Counted from the stretch's first letter, positions 25,800-36,248 are shown. The stretch: DNA of 64,000 nt from JASSUD01 sp031963445 (GCA_031963445.1 JASSUH010000001.1:2575902-2639901), one strand, 5' to 3'. The notes: generated by a model not told the origin, from the sequence alone. A program made the numbers and translations.

Positions 25800-26265
25800 T
25801 GCAGCTTAAAAGCTACATATACATGTAAAGAAATTACTTTCCCATAGTCACGCTTAAGTTTCGATTAGCCTAATTGGCCAACAGAAATTAACGCTGTGTT
25901 GTCAAGTAAGACTCGAGAGATTAAGTTTGATTTACCTTAGACTTTGGGTATCTAAGCAGAAAAAAGAGTTTCCATAGATACTTTTTATCGATTTATCCAA
26001 CGCCCCTTTAATTTTCCATAAAAATATAAGAAAAAACTAAAATAACTTCAGACATATCTACAAATACTCATAGAAATTTTATGCAGCATTCAACACTTTC
26101 TTAATTTCAAAAAAAATATCAGACTTTTCCCTAAGATATTTAATATACACAACAAAAATTTCCATCAATTATTAATTTAAAATAAATAAAAATTACCAAT
26201 TCACATTAATTAAATTATTTACTCCATCACAATCAAATTCTCTTATTATTTATTTAACAAAAAAT
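25800..26265. other. AT-rich leader upstream of the F-box/LRR gene
   Basis: About 466 bp with very low GC and no open frame. It is the only space for the promoters of the divergent toxin-antitoxin operon and the F-box/LRR gene at 26266. The base composition changes sharply from the toxin gene to this stretch, as expected at the edge of acquired DNA. No defined motif was found. Confidence 0.5.
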
Positions 26266-28002
26266 ATGTCAAACCCAGTTAATTATAATTCTTCAGCAAT
26301 AAATCAACGAGGCAATTCCTATATTTTCCCTTGCACATCCAAGATGGGTCACACCTCATCGATAAATAAAATTAATAATTTCATACAGAGAGAACATGCT
26401 ATTGATAAATTAGCATCTATCTTTTATATATTGGCAGAATTATATAATAACGAAAATATTAAGCAAGAATTAAATGGCATCATTAGAGAAGGCAAATATT
26501 TAAATCTAATAAAAAAAAGCACCAAATTTGAGCTATCAGAAGGCAAAAATAACCTAAGAGATTTAATTCTTAATTTAAGCGATAACGAGATCATAGATTG
26601 CAAAAAATTAATTTACCAATCACTGCAAAAAAACGTACTAGCGGAATCAGAAGAAAATATATCACCTCAAGAATTATTAAGTAAATATTTATTACTAATA
26701 GACGAGGTATGTTCTGAAATTTACGCCAAAAATAACCTGGCAAATAGAGAAATACTTAACAATAGCTTAAGCATAATAAAAATCAGCTTTAGATCCGCCA
26801 CCGAAGCTATTAACTCCTGCTTGCAGTATTTTAATATTATAGAAAACAAATATATAAATTTAGCTAACAATCTTAAAAAAATTACTACCATCCTTATTTC
26901 CTCCATTTCCGGCGGGCCTGCTTGGCAGAAACTAAAGGGAATCTCCTCTATTTTCATTCCACAATTAATTCAATATCTTTCAATAAAAGAAATGAGAGCG
27001 TTGCGCGCGACAAATTTTTGGCTTTATTATGAGATAACGAGGCATATTAAAAGCGTAAACATATATAATCGCGATGAAATTGATGGAAAAATTAAGGCAT
27101 TCTCTTTTATTGGAGGAATTAATAAAATCACTTTTGCAAAAAAGAAGGATAGCTGGACTCCATATTACAGCGAGGATATGAAGAGAATTTCCTCCATATT
27201 AAATAATGCTGAATTTATAGATAAATTGAAAAGCATTCACTTTAATGAATGCAATCTAAATGGAATAGATTTTATAAAAAGTTTAAATGAATTTTCTGGA
27301 CTAGAAAATATTGAGATAGATGGCGTCAATTTATTACCAGCACTCCCTCAAAAGGAAATACCTAAAAACGCATTTTTCTTCACTCAAAGCAACTCTAAAA
27401 ATTTAACTTCTATAGAAATAAAGCATTCTTATATATCTGATTTTTTGATAGCATCCTTGTCGAATCTACCCAACCTGAGAAAATTGATTCTTAGATCCAC
27501 TTATTTTTGGCGAGAAAAAAACAGACCTCGCAAAGTTCATTCTGATGAAATTTTTTCTTTTTTAAAAGACCTTCAACAACTTAAGCACTTAGAAATAAAT
27601 AGCAAAGAGATAAGTCTTTCAAATAATTTTTTATCTTATCTACAAGAGCTAAAATTCTTAGAGAGTTTGGCTTTATCTTATTGCAAAAACATCACCGATG
27701 AAGGATTTAAGAAATTATTTGAAAATAATATTAAAAAAATTAAAGAATTAGTTTTAGCAGATTGCCCGAACATCACAGATATAGGAATACAATATTTATC
27801 TAAAAATGGACTAGACGATCTAGAAAATATAGAGTTGGGTTTATTTGATGAACTAACTGATCAATCTTTAGAATATTTTAAAGAAATTAAAAATCTAAAA
27901 TATTTATATTTGCAAGATTGCCCGCAAATTACGCACGAAAGCGTGAAAAAATTAAATGAAAATTCAGATTATCTAAAAGTTTCATTAGTATCGAATGAAT
28001 GA
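26266..28002 (+). CDS. F-box-like / cysteine-containing LRR protein (candidate host-directed effector)
   Basis: A 578-residue protein encoded by very AT-rich DNA. Residues ~225-260 (GISSIFIPQLIQYLSIKEMRALRATNFWLYYEI) fit an F-box-like helix bundle. From residue ~305 to the end there are leucine-rich repeats. The last four are the cysteine-containing type of eukaryotic FBXL proteins: LALSYCKNITDEGFKKL, LVLADCPNITDIGIQYL, and LYLQDCPQITHESVKKL. This combination is the architecture of SCF substrate receptors such as Grr1 or Skp2. The N-terminus is polar (Ser, Asn), without a signal peptide, suiting a type III/IV secreted protein. The effector role is inferred. Confidence 0.72.
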   Translation: MSNPVNYNSSAINQRGNSYIFPCTSKMGHTSSINKINNFIQREHAIDKLASIFYILAELYNNENIKQELNGIIREGKYLNLIKKSTKFELSEGKNNLRDLILNLSDNEIIDCKKLIYQSLQKNVLAESEENISPQELLSKYLLLIDEVCSEIYAKNNLANREILNNSLSIIKISFRSATEAINSCLQYFNIIENKYINLANNLKKITTILISSISGGPAWQKLKGISSIFIPQLIQYLSIKEMRALRATNFWLYYEITRHIKSVNIYNRDEIDGKIKAFSFIGGINKITFAKKKDSWTPYYSEDMKRISSILNNAEFIDKLKSIHFNECNLNGIDFIKSLNEFSGLENIEIDGVNLLPALPQKEIPKNAFFFTQSNSKNLTSIEIKHSYISDFLIASLSNLPNLRKLILRSTYFWREKNRPRKVHSDEIFSFLKDLQQLKHLEINSKEISLSNNFLSYLQELKFLESLALSYCKNITDEGFKKLFENNIKKIKELVLADCPNITDIGIQYLSKNGLDDLENIELGLFDELTDQSLEYFKEIKNLKYLYLQDCPQITHESVKKLNENSDYLKVSLVSNE

Positions 28003-28088
28003 AAAATTTTGCAGAGTAAATTTCTCATTCAGCTCATTTTTATTAAGAAAGCATTGAATAACCCTCGGTCAACCAGCTTGCGTACTCC

Positions 28089-29087
28089 CTACCGCATATC
28101 ACGCAACAGCTGCGCTGCCTCGAGGGCGAAATAAGTCAGCACGCCGTCAGCCCCTGCGCGTTTGAACGCGAGCAATGATTCCAACACGACTTTGTCATGT
28201 TCAAGCCAGCCGTTTTGCGCAGCGGCCTTAAGCATCGCGTATTCACCGCTTACTTGATACACATAGGTCGGAAAATGAAATTCGTCTTTGACACGCCGCA
28301 CTACATCAAGATAGGGCATACCTGGTTTAACCATCACCATATCCGCACCCTCACTAATATCGAGTGCCACTTCGCGTAGCGCCTCATCGCTATTGGCTGG
28401 ATCCATTTGGTAAGCCATTTTATTGCCACGGCCAAGGTTAGAGGCCGAGCCTATCGCATCACGGAAAGGACCATAGAAAGCAGACGCATATTTCGCTGCG
28501 TACGCCATAATGCGCGTGTGCAAATGCCCGGTGCTCTCAAGCATCGTGCGAATCGCACCAATACGACCATCCATCATGTCTGACGGAGCCACAATATCTA
28601 CCCCGGCCTCTGCCTGCACACGCGCTTGTGCGACGAGTTGCGCGACAGTCTCGTCGTTTAATACATAACCGTTTTCATCAATCAGGCCATCTTGGCCGTG
28701 GCTTGTGTAGGGGTCGAGCGCAACATCAGTCAGCACGCCTAACTCAGGAAAACGCTGCTTAATTTCTCGCACAGCTCGTGGAATCAACCCATCTGCATCT
28801 AAAGCGGCACTGCCATCTGGCGTTTTTAGCTCAGGGGCAATAAACGGAAATAAAGCAATCACAGGCACACCCAGCTCAACACAGCGCTGCGCCACATGCA
28901 TCAATTCATCAATTGAAACCCGTTCAACACCGGGCATCGTCGCAATAGGCTGCCGTATTTGCGTACCTTCAATCACAAATACCGGATAAATCAAATCATT
29001 GACGGTTAACAGGTTTTCACGCATTAAACGACGTGAGAAATCGTCACGACGCATACGCCGCGGCCGAGAATGAGGATAGAAGGTCAT
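28089..29087 (-). CDS. hemB: Delta-aminolevulinic acid dehydratase (porphobilinogen synthase)
   Basis: A 332-residue enzyme joining two 5-aminolevulinates into porphobilinogen, an early haem step. The two active-site lysines are in MAYAAKYASAFYGPFRDA and MVMVKPGMPYLDVV. The metal-site region DVALDPYTSHGQDGL lacks the zinc cysteines of animal enzymes, so it should be the Mg-type. Further conserved parts are SDMMDGRIGAIR and YQVSGEYAML. It precedes cytochrome c maturation genes, so haem production and use are neighbours here, as in Burkholderia. Confidence 0.96.
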   Translation of the reverse strand: MTFYPHSRPRRMRRDDFSRRLMRENLLTVNDLIYPVFVIEGTQIRQPIATMPGVERVSIDELMHVAQRCVELGVPVIALFPFIAPELKTPDGSAALDADGLIPRAVREIKQRFPELGVLTDVALDPYTSHGQDGLIDENGYVLNDETVAQLVAQARVQAEAGVDIVAPSDMMDGRIGAIRTMLESTGHLHTRIMAYAAKYASAFYGPFRDAIGSASNLGRGNKMAYQMDPANSDEALREVALDISEGADMVMVKPGMPYLDVVRRVKDEFHFPTYVYQVSGEYAMLKAAAQNGWLEHDKVVLESLLAFKRAGADGVLTYFALEAAQLLRDMR

Positions 29088-29118
29088 AGCAAAATACTCA
29101 GAATTTATTGCGGATAAA

Positions 29119-29766
29119 TTAATCAGAGGCTACTGCTGGTGTAGGTAAGAACCAACTTTCGATGATTTCATGGGCCTCTTCAAGACCAGTACGCTTGAGA
29201 GCTGAGAAAAGTTGAATCGTCATTAAACCTGTAGCCGCATATTCGCTTAATTGATCTTGGGTTTGGCGCAACACCAGCACGCTCTGCTGCCGCGTTAATT
29301 TGTCTGCTTTAGTCAGCAATATATGCAGCGGCCGCTCAGTGCCTGCCCACCACTTAAGCATTTGACGGTCTAATTCGGTACAAGGATGGCGCGCATCCAT
29401 CAACATAACCAACCCACGCAATTGCGGACGAGTTTGCAAATATTGGGCAACTAACCTTTCCCAATGTCCCTTTGCCTCTTGCGGGGCTGTCGCATAACCA
29501 TAACCGGGTAGATCGACAAGATAGCCAGTCAACGCATCAGTTGGGCCAACCGAGAAATAATTAAGATGCTGCGTACGGCCCGGTGTTTTGCTGGCAAACG
29601 CTAAGCGCTTTTGTTGACATAGCACATTAATCGCACTTGACTTACCCGCATTCGATCGCCCAATAAATGCGACTTCTGGCAACGACGAAGGTGGCAAATC
29701 ACGCAGATGATTAACCGTTGTAAAAAATTGTGTGCGATGAAGCAGTTTTGATCGCTTAAGAGACAT
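29119..29766 (-). CDS. engB: Ribosome biogenesis GTPase EngB/YsxC
   Basis: A 215-residue GTPase needed for 50S subunit assembly. G1 is GRSNAGKS (36-43), G3 is DLPGYG, G4 is TKAD (LLTKADKL), with FIGRSNAGKSSAINVLC and TPGRTQHLNYFSV (switch I region, G2) matching the family. It lies upstream of hemB on the same strand with a gap of about 31 bp, and divergent from the cytochrome c gene, the same arrangement as in relatives. Confidence 0.95.
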   Translation of the reverse strand: MSLKRSKLLHRTQFFTTVNHLRDLPPSSLPEVAFIGRSNAGKSSAINVLCQQKRLAFASKTPGRTQHLNYFSVGPTDALTGYLVDLPGYGYATAPQEAKGHWERLVAQYLQTRPQLRGLVMLMDARHPCTELDRQMLKWWAGTERPLHILLTKADKLTRQQSVLVLRQTQDQLSEYAATGLMTIQLFSALKRTGLEEAHEIIESWFLPTPAVASD

Positions 29767-30046
29767 GTATTGAGTGCGCTGTAGTTGAATGGATCACAAG
29801 CTGATAAATTCAGCAGACAGCTGTGAAAGTCTGCTTTATTTACAAAATCAGGCTTGACCTTTGCTACCTCATCTTGAAATGTAGGCCGTATTGTACAATA
29901 CGGCCTTCGTTACTTAAGATAGATCTGCCTAAATTGAGGGCCGGGGCAATACTGCTACAGAGGCTCTTCAAAGGCATCAGAATGTGAAAGAAGGCGTGCC
30001 ATATAAACCTTCTTTACAGCCACTTAGTAGAAAATAATAGGCAAGC

Positions 30047-30703
30047 ATGAATTGGCTCAGCAAATTTCTCACAGGCATTCACAAAAGAACGGTATGGACG
30101 TTGGTTTTTTTCACTGGTGCGGCCAGTGCACAAGGCTTGCTAGAAAAGCCTGATGTAGAGCGAGGGCGGGTTATCGCAACACAAGTGTGCGCGGCTTGCC
30201 ACGGCGTAGATGGCAATATTGCCAGCGAGGTTTATCCAAAGCTTGCGGGTCAACATGCCGACTATCTTTATAAACAGTTAGTCGACTATAAAGTCGCAGC
30301 CGGCGCGTCGAAATCAGCGCGCAGCAACCTTATCATGGCAGGTTTTGCCGCTGCCTTATCAGAGCAAGATGCGAAAAACGTATCAGCGTATTTTGCATCG
30401 CAAAAATCAACACCTGGTTTTGCCCACGACCGAGAAAAAGTGGCACTCGGTCAGAAAATTTGGCGTGGTGGTATAGCTGACAAAGGCGTACCCGCTTGTG
30501 CTGCGTGCCACGGCCCGACCGGTGCGGGGATCCCGACGCAATATCCGCATTTAGCTGGGCAAGCACAGGCCTATACGATTGCTCAAATGCAGGCCTTCCA
30601 GGAAGGCAGTCGTAGTAACAGCATTCAGATGCAAACCATTGCTGCGCGTTTATCAGCGGCTGAAATACAGGCCGTCGCAGACTATATCGCTGGGCTGCGC
30701 TAA
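30047..30703 (+). CDS. Cytochrome c4-type di-haem protein
   Basis: A 218-residue periplasmic cytochrome with two class I haem domains. Haem motifs are CAACH at residues 48-52 and 151-155; distal methionines are probably within NLIMAGFAAALSEQDAKNVSAYF and IQMQTIAARLSAAEIQAVADYI. A signal peptide ends near ASAQG (residue 30). It carries electrons toward a terminal oxidase. It lies immediately before resB and ccsB, which attach haem to it. Confidence 0.94.
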   Translation: MNWLSKFLTGIHKRTVWTLVFFTGAASAQGLLEKPDVERGRVIATQVCAACHGVDGNIASEVYPKLAGQHADYLYKQLVDYKVAAGASKSARSNLIMAGFAAALSEQDAKNVSAYFASQKSTPGFAHDREKVALGQKIWRGGIADKGVPACAACHGPTGAGIPTQYPHLAGQAQAYTIAQMQAFQEGSRSNSIQMQTIAARLSAAEIQAVADYIAGLR

Positions 30704-30804
30704 CTGAGTAGCAAACAGATTTTTTTGCGCTGAATCAATCCAAAGCTTTTGTCTATTACACGCCAACACAGCGGGCACCCCCGTTTGTAAACTAACGAGT
30801 CTTT

Positions 30805-32976
30805 ATGCGCACCTCTGGCTTTTTCTTTTCCCTCAGCCATCGCGCTTGGCGTCGGTCCGTTGAATTACTCAGTTCTATGCGTTTTGCGATCTCTTTGCTA
30901 GTGATATTAGCGATTGCAAGCGTGATTGGCACAGTACTCAACCAAGAATTGCCCTACCCCAATTATGTCAATCAGTTTGGTCCTTTCTGGGCAGAATTGT
31001 TTCATGGGCTTGGCCTTTACTCGGTTTATAGCACTATCTGGTTTATTACGATTCTTGCGTTTTTGGTGATTTCGCTCTCTTTATGCGTGTGGCGCAATGG
31101 CCCCAAAAGAATAGCGGATATACGCAGTTGGAAAGAACGTGTGCGCGCCGAAAGCTTGCGCGCTTTTCGACACCATGCACAGTGGCAAGTCACAGGCCAG
31201 CGCGCGGCGCTCAATGAAAAGCTCTCAACCTTTATCGCGCAACAAGGTTATCGATATATTCGCAAAGACACGGCAGACACAACGCTAATTGCCGCTAAAC
31301 GAGGGGCACTGAATAAAGCAGGTTATCTGTTTAGCCATATAGCGATTATTGTGATTTGTCTGGGCGGCTTGCTTGATAGCCATATCCCTATTCGCTTACA
31401 GATGTGGCTGTTTGATAAAAAGCCACTGTCTACTAATGCAACTATCAGTCAAATTCCGTCTGAGCATCGTTTATCTACAGCTAACCCGACTTTTCGCGGA
31501 TATGCTTGGGTACCAGAAGGGCAAACGGTAGCTACCGGCATTCTTAACGAGAAAGATGGCTCGCTAATTCAAGATCTGCCATTTACGATTCAGCTCAATA
31601 AATTCATTGTCGAGTATTACTCAAGCGGCATGCCTAAACGTTTTGCTAGCCATATCGTGGTGACTGATCACTCAACGGGTGAGCGCATACCAGCGCTGAT
31701 TGAAGTGAATAAGCCATTTATTTATCGCGGCATTGCGATTTATCAATCAAGCTTTGAAGATGGCGGTTCCATGCTTCATGTAACAGGCTACCCAATGAGT
31801 GGCGACAAGGCGCAGACCTTTGCGTTAAGCGGGCAAGTCAATAGCACGACTCCGCTCACCGTTAACGGAGATGGCGAAACGATTGAATTTACCGGTCTAC
31901 GCTCAATCAATGTCGAAAATATAGTCAACGGCGCCGGCGAAACAGACGTGCGTGGCGTAGGGCGACGTACTCTGCCAGAGGCGTTGAACGAGCATCTTGG
32001 TTCGGGCGCTAAAACGTCAAAATCAGTCAATCTGCGCAATGTTGGCCCATCCATTCAATACAAAATACGCGACAAAAATGGTCAAGCGCGCGAGTTTAGC
32101 CATTACATGCTGCCGGTTGAAATGGAGGGCGAACGGGTCTTTTTAGCAGGCATGCGCGCCAGTGCTGATGAGTCGTTTCGCTATTTGCGTATTCCGGCTG
32201 ACCAGAATAGTTCGATAAAAGAATGGATGCGCCTGCGCGCGGCCCTGCAAAATGAGAAATTGCGACAACAAGCGGCACAACGTTTAGCGGAGCATTCGGC
32301 TAAAGCACAAGGCGCAGCCAAGCAGCAGCCACTGCAAGAAAGTGCTGCACGTGTGTTAACGCTGTTTGCTGGGGCTGCCAACAACGGAGCAGAAAGCGCA
32401 GCAGCCCGTAGCAATAACAACGCGCCGGGCGGCTTTGCGGCGGTGGCAGAATTTATTAATCAAACAGTACCGGCAGCCGAACAGGAAAAAGCTGCAACGC
32501 TGCTACTGCGCCTACTTGATGGCGCTATCTGGGAGCTTTGGCAAATTGTGCGCGAGCAAGCACACCAGACACCTGCGCCAAATAATGCAGAAAATACGCG
32601 CTTCTTACAGTCAGCGATTAATGCGTTATCTGACAGCTTTTTTTATGGCGCCCCCGTTTTTCTGCAACTTGATTCGTTTGAAGAAGTCAAAGCCTCGGTT
32701 TTCCAACTGACTAAGACACCGGGGAAAACTTTGGTCTACTTAGGAAGCGTGTTTTTAGTATTAGGCATTTTCTCGATGTTTTATATACGTGAACGGCGTT
32801 TATGGATACTCCTTAAAGAAACCAGCCAAGACAACCCTCACGATAATCAAGGTAGCAGTAGTACAGTTAATGTCTTATGCGCGCTCTCAAGTAGTCGTAT
32901 CACACTCGATTTTGAAAAAGAGTTTGCTCAACTACGGTCTGACATAACGACTGTTTTAAATGCGCAACCTCAATAG
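30805..32976 (+). CDS. resB: Cytochrome c biogenesis protein ResB/Ccs1
   Basis: A 723-residue membrane protein of the system II haem attachment machinery. Three helices occur near the N-terminus (SLLVILAIASVIGTVLNQ; YSTIWFITILAFLVISLSLC; GYLFSHIAIIVICLGGLLDS) and one near the C-terminus (VYLGSVFLVLGIFSMFYI), around a large periplasmic domain with the ResB pattern KPFIYRGIAIYQSSFEDGGS. The middle 460-560 region is Ala/Gln-rich. It works with CcsB, encoded 65 bp downstream. Confidence 0.94.
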   Translation: MRTSGFFFSLSHRAWRRSVELLSSMRFAISLLVILAIASVIGTVLNQELPYPNYVNQFGPFWAELFHGLGLYSVYSTIWFITILAFLVISLSLCVWRNGPKRIADIRSWKERVRAESLRAFRHHAQWQVTGQRAALNEKLSTFIAQQGYRYIRKDTADTTLIAAKRGALNKAGYLFSHIAIIVICLGGLLDSHIPIRLQMWLFDKKPLSTNATISQIPSEHRLSTANPTFRGYAWVPEGQTVATGILNEKDGSLIQDLPFTIQLNKFIVEYYSSGMPKRFASHIVVTDHSTGERIPALIEVNKPFIYRGIAIYQSSFEDGGSMLHVTGYPMSGDKAQTFALSGQVNSTTPLTVNGDGETIEFTGLRSINVENIVNGAGETDVRGVGRRTLPEALNEHLGSGAKTSKSVNLRNVGPSIQYKIRDKNGQAREFSHYMLPVEMEGERVFLAGMRASADESFRYLRIPADQNSSIKEWMRLRAALQNEKLRQQAAQRLAEHSAKAQGAAKQQPLQESAARVLTLFAGAANNGAESAAARSNNNAPGGFAAVAEFINQTVPAAEQEKAATLLLRLLDGAIWELWQIVREQAHQTPAPNNAENTRFLQSAINALSDSFFYGAPVFLQLDSFEEVKASVFQLTKTPGKTLVYLGSVFLVLGIFSMFYIRERRLWILLKETSQDNPHDNQGSSSTVNVLCALSSSRITLDFEKEFAQLRSDITTVLNAQPQ

Positions 32977-33041
32977 GGAAACCATGCCTCTCTCGAGTTG
33001 AGGAACCCTGGGCATCCTTTTAATTTAGGAATTATCAATTT

Positions 33042-34244
33042 ATGCAAGCTCCTTCAAAACTTTCTCAGCCTTGCACCAATGACGTGAAGAAGCGCTCGTG
33101 CTCACCTTTATGTTTGCCTTTTAAGGCACAGGCTTTATTTAGCAGTCGTGGTTGGTATGGATGGCTATATGCGTCAGTGATAGTGCTGAGCGCGCTGTTT
33201 GCGCTGCACACTTACGGCGCTTATATGAACGTCTACGATAAAGCGATACTGATCGGCACCGTCCCCGTTCTGATAGGTTTAGGGTGGCATTGGAAACCGC
33301 TGCAATGGTGGCTGGTATTAGTGGGTGTGCTGGCAGGTTTAGCTATCGCTATTTATAGCAATGATCTCGCGCGCGCTGAACAGATGTTCTGGCTTAAATA
33401 TCTGTTATCGAGCCAATCAGCCATTTTGTGGATGAGCGCGCTGTTTGTGCTCTCTACTTTATTTTATTGGGGTGGATTGCTAGCGCGCTCGATTGCAAGC
33501 CAAAAAATTGGCTCAACCCTATGTTGGGCGGCCGCGCTCCTAGGCTGCACAGGCCTGCTGGTGCGTTGGTATGAGTCTTATTTGATTGGCCTCGATATTG
33601 GACACATCCCCATTTCAAATTTATATGAAGTTTTCGTTTTATTCTGTTTAATCACTGCCCTTTTTTATTTGTATTACGAAGCGCGCTATCAAACAAAACA
33701 ATTAGGGGCTTTTGTATTACTGATTATCAGCGTGGCAGTGGGCTTTTTGATTTGGTATGCAGTGGCCCGCGAAGCGCAACAAATTCAACCGCTGGTACCC
33801 GCTTTACAAAGTTGGTGGATGAAAATTCATGTGCCCGCCAACTTTATTGGCTATGGCTGCTTTGCCCTCGCAGCGATGGTTGCCCTCGCCTATTTACTCA
33901 AGCAGCACGGTATTTTCACTGATCGATTACCTGCTGCAGAGGTACTCGATGATCTTATGTACCAGGCGATTGCCGTCGGCTTTGCCTTTTTCACGATTGC
34001 CACCATTCTTGGCGCGTTATGGGCTGCCGAAGCATGGGGGGGATATTGGAGTTGGGATCCGAAAGAAACCTGGGCGCTGATTGTCTGGCTGAATTATTCA
34101 GCGTGGCTGCATATGCGATTGATTAAAGGCTTACGCGGTGCGCTCGCTGCCTGGTGGGCACTGATTGGGCTATTCATCACAGCCTTTGCTTTTATTGGTG
34201 TGAATATGTTTTTATCAGGCTTACATAGCTATGGGCAGCTGTAG
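33042..34244 (+). CDS. ccsB: Cytochrome c biogenesis protein CcsB (CcsA/ResC type)
   Basis: A 400-residue polytopic protein with about eight helices. The haem-handling tryptophan-rich WWD domain is WGGYWSWDPKETWALIVWLNY, and conserved histidines lie in ISNLYEVF-adjacent loops, KIHVPANFIGYG and WLHMRLIK. Together with ResB it carries haem out and ligates it to apocytochromes. No dsbD/ccdA is present in the window. Confidence 0.95.
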   Translation: MQAPSKLSQPCTNDVKKRSCSPLCLPFKAQALFSSRGWYGWLYASVIVLSALFALHTYGAYMNVYDKAILIGTVPVLIGLGWHWKPLQWWLVLVGVLAGLAIAIYSNDLARAEQMFWLKYLLSSQSAILWMSALFVLSTLFYWGGLLARSIASQKIGSTLCWAAALLGCTGLLVRWYESYLIGLDIGHIPISNLYEVFVLFCLITALFYLYYEARYQTKQLGAFVLLIISVAVGFLIWYAVAREAQQIQPLVPALQSWWMKIHVPANFIGYGCFALAAMVALAYLLKQHGIFTDRLPAAEVLDDLMYQAIAVGFAFFTIATILGALWAAEAWGGYWSWDPKETWALIVWLNYSAWLHMRLIKGLRGALAAWWALIGLFITAFAFIGVNMFLSGLHSYGQL

Positions 34245-34982
34245 TGATACGACGTTCTGCCCAGTTTTCAGTTAGCACAGTCTAATTATTTGTTATTTAT
34301 AAAAAGAAACGCGACGGCCGCCGTAAAAAAGATCGAGAAGCTTGGCAAATTTTTTAGAACAAATTCAGCTCTATGCTCAACAGGTATAGATGCAATGGAT
34401 AAACAAAGCACAGCTAGCGGCCCACTTTTCATCAACGTTTCTGATGCTGAAGCCATAAATTGTCCAACGTCTGCCCGATTCACTGAACAAATCGGGTGGC
34501 CTATATTATTAAACGAACAAAGCATTCCTTTTCCCTAATTAAAATAGACTAAAAAATTCTGCTAGCCCGTAAGCAAGGAAAACCTTCGCTAAAGGGCGAT
34601 GCCTGAGCGATGCAGAACTTCGGTAAACCGTCGATTCTATCGTATGGATTTTCTTTTTCTGTGCATCAAACAGACGCAGAAAAGTCTTGTAATGCCCCCT
34701 AGAGGAAACGAAAAATAACTAGGCTAGCCTTCTGCTTACGCTATTTCTCTTTATTTTCAAGGCTCTAAATAAGAAGCAGATAAAAAATATTTAACAGACG
34801 TCGCGCATTCTGATCTTGCTTAACTGAATAAGCTTTTAGATAAAACGGATAAATCGTCTATTTATTTAGGAAGAGCGCTGGATAAGCTTTGGAAGAAAAA
34901 CTACATTGTCGTAGCTAGAGCAGCTGACTTGGAATTTTTGCAGAAAACAGGGAGGAAGCAATTCTTAGAGCCTGAACAGACT
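34245..34982. pseudogene. Non-coding stretch with possible decayed gene fragments
   Basis: 738 bp between ccsB and lysA, where relatives may carry msrPQ. No intact gene is seen. Two plus-strand stretches in the same frame look protein-like: about 34395-34538 (DKQSTASGPLFINVSDAEAI) and 34824-34990 (DKSSIYLGRALDKLWKKNYI then VVARAADLEFLQKTG), interrupted by stops. They may be remnants of a lost accessory gene, not of msrPQ as far as I can tell. Evidence is weak. Confidence 0.25.
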
Positions 34983-36248
34983 CTAAGCGAGCGGCAAGCG
35001 TCGCTCATTAGCCAAGAGCTGAGCCAGAGTTTCTCGCTCTCGTATCAGATAGGCTTTGTCGCCATCGACCATCACTTCAGCCGCGCGGGTGCGTGTATTG
35101 TAGTTTGAGCTCATCGTAAAACCGTAGGCGCCAGCTGAACGTATTGCCAGCAAATCGCCAGGCGCAACGGCAAGCATGCGATCTTTACCCAGCCAATCAC
35201 CACTTTCACAAACTGGCCCAACCACATCATATTGCATAGGCACTACGTCATGCGGCTTAACCGCAACGATATCGTGGTATGCCTGATAAAGCGTAGGTCG
35301 AGCTAGATCATTCATCGCGGCATCAACAATCGCGAAGTTCTTCACAGGACCTGGTTTTAGATATTCAATACGCGTCAAAAGCACGCCAGCATTACCCACC
35401 AACGAGCGCCCTGGCTCAAACATCACAGTACGCCGCCCATGCCCACGTTTTTCAATTTCATCCAAAATAGTGCTAACAAAGACCTCAACCGCAGGCGGTG
35501 TTTCTGCTTGGTAACGAATCCCTAGTCCGCCGCCTACGTCAATATGCTGAATAGAGATACCGTCCTCTTCAAGCACCTCTATCAGATCAAGCATTTTATT
35601 TAATGCATCCAAATAAGGGGCTATCTCTGTCATTTGCGAGCCCAGGTGGCACGCCATGCCAATCACTTCGAGAGAATCCATTGAGGCAGCAAGACGATAG
35701 ACTTCGCGTGCCTGCTCAAAATCAATGCCAAATTTATTGGATTTCAGACCAGTAGAAATATACGGATGCGTCTTCGCATCCACATCCGGGTTAACTCGCA
35801 CAGCAACGGGCGCCCTTTTATTCAGCGCACGCGCGACTTCTTGTAAACGATGCAACTCAGCGAGCGACTCCAGGTTGAAACATTTGACCCCAGCCTGCAA
35901 CGCAACTTGCATCTCTTGCACGCTTTTGCCAATGCCAGAAAATACGACCTTATCTGCACGTCCACCAGCGGCCAGCACGCGCGCCAACTCCCCTGCCGAA
36001 ACTGTGTCAAAGCCCGCTCCTAGCTGGCTGAATAGATCGAGTACAGCAAGATTACTATTAGCTTTAACGGCGTAATAAATTCTGGCATTACGCCCAGCAC
36101 ACGCGTTGGCATACGCCTGATAGGCATTAACTAATTCAGCACGCGAGTAGATATAGAGAGGGGTACCAAACTGTTCCGCCAGCGAAGCCATCGATACATG
36201 CTCTACATGCAGATCACCGGCGACATAATGAAAAGAATCAACCAGCAT
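34983..36248 (-). CDS. lysA: Diaminopimelate decarboxylase
   Basis: A 421-residue PLP enzyme (alanine racemase fold) making lysine from meso-DAP. YAVKANSNLAVL carries the PLP lysine; KFGIDFEQA and MACHLGSQM follow; IQHIDVGGGLGIRY is the glycine-rich phosphate loop; FEPGRSLVGNAGVLLTRIEYLK and VGPVCESGDWLGKDR complete the active site. The ATG at 36248 lies four bases after the lptM stop, so the two are probably co-transcribed. Confidence 0.96.
   Translation of the reverse strand: MLVDSFHYVAGDLHVEHVSMASLAEQFGTPLYIYSRAELVNAYQAYANACAGRNARIYYAVKANSNLAVLDLFSQLGAGFDTVSAGELARVLAAGGRADKVVFSGIGKSVQEMQVALQAGVKCFNLESLAELHRLQEVARALNKRAPVAVRVNPDVDAKTHPYISTGLKSNKFGIDFEQAREVYRLAASMDSLEVIGMACHLGSQMTEIAPYLDALNKMLDLIEVLEEDGISIQHIDVGGGLGIRYQAETPPAVEVFVSTILDEIEKRGHGRRTVMFEPGRSLVGNAGVLLTRIEYLKPGPVKNFAIVDAAMNDLARPTLYQAYHDIVAVKPHDVVPMQYDVVGPVCESGDWLGKDRMLAVAPGDLLAIRSAGAYGFTMSSNYNTRTRAAEVMVDGDKAYLIRERETLAQLLANERRLPLA

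Noticed and set aside
34290..34538. Intact small gene of 82 codons
   Set aside because: It starts only from TTG, has no ribosome-binding site and no recognisable domain; kept only as a possible remnant.
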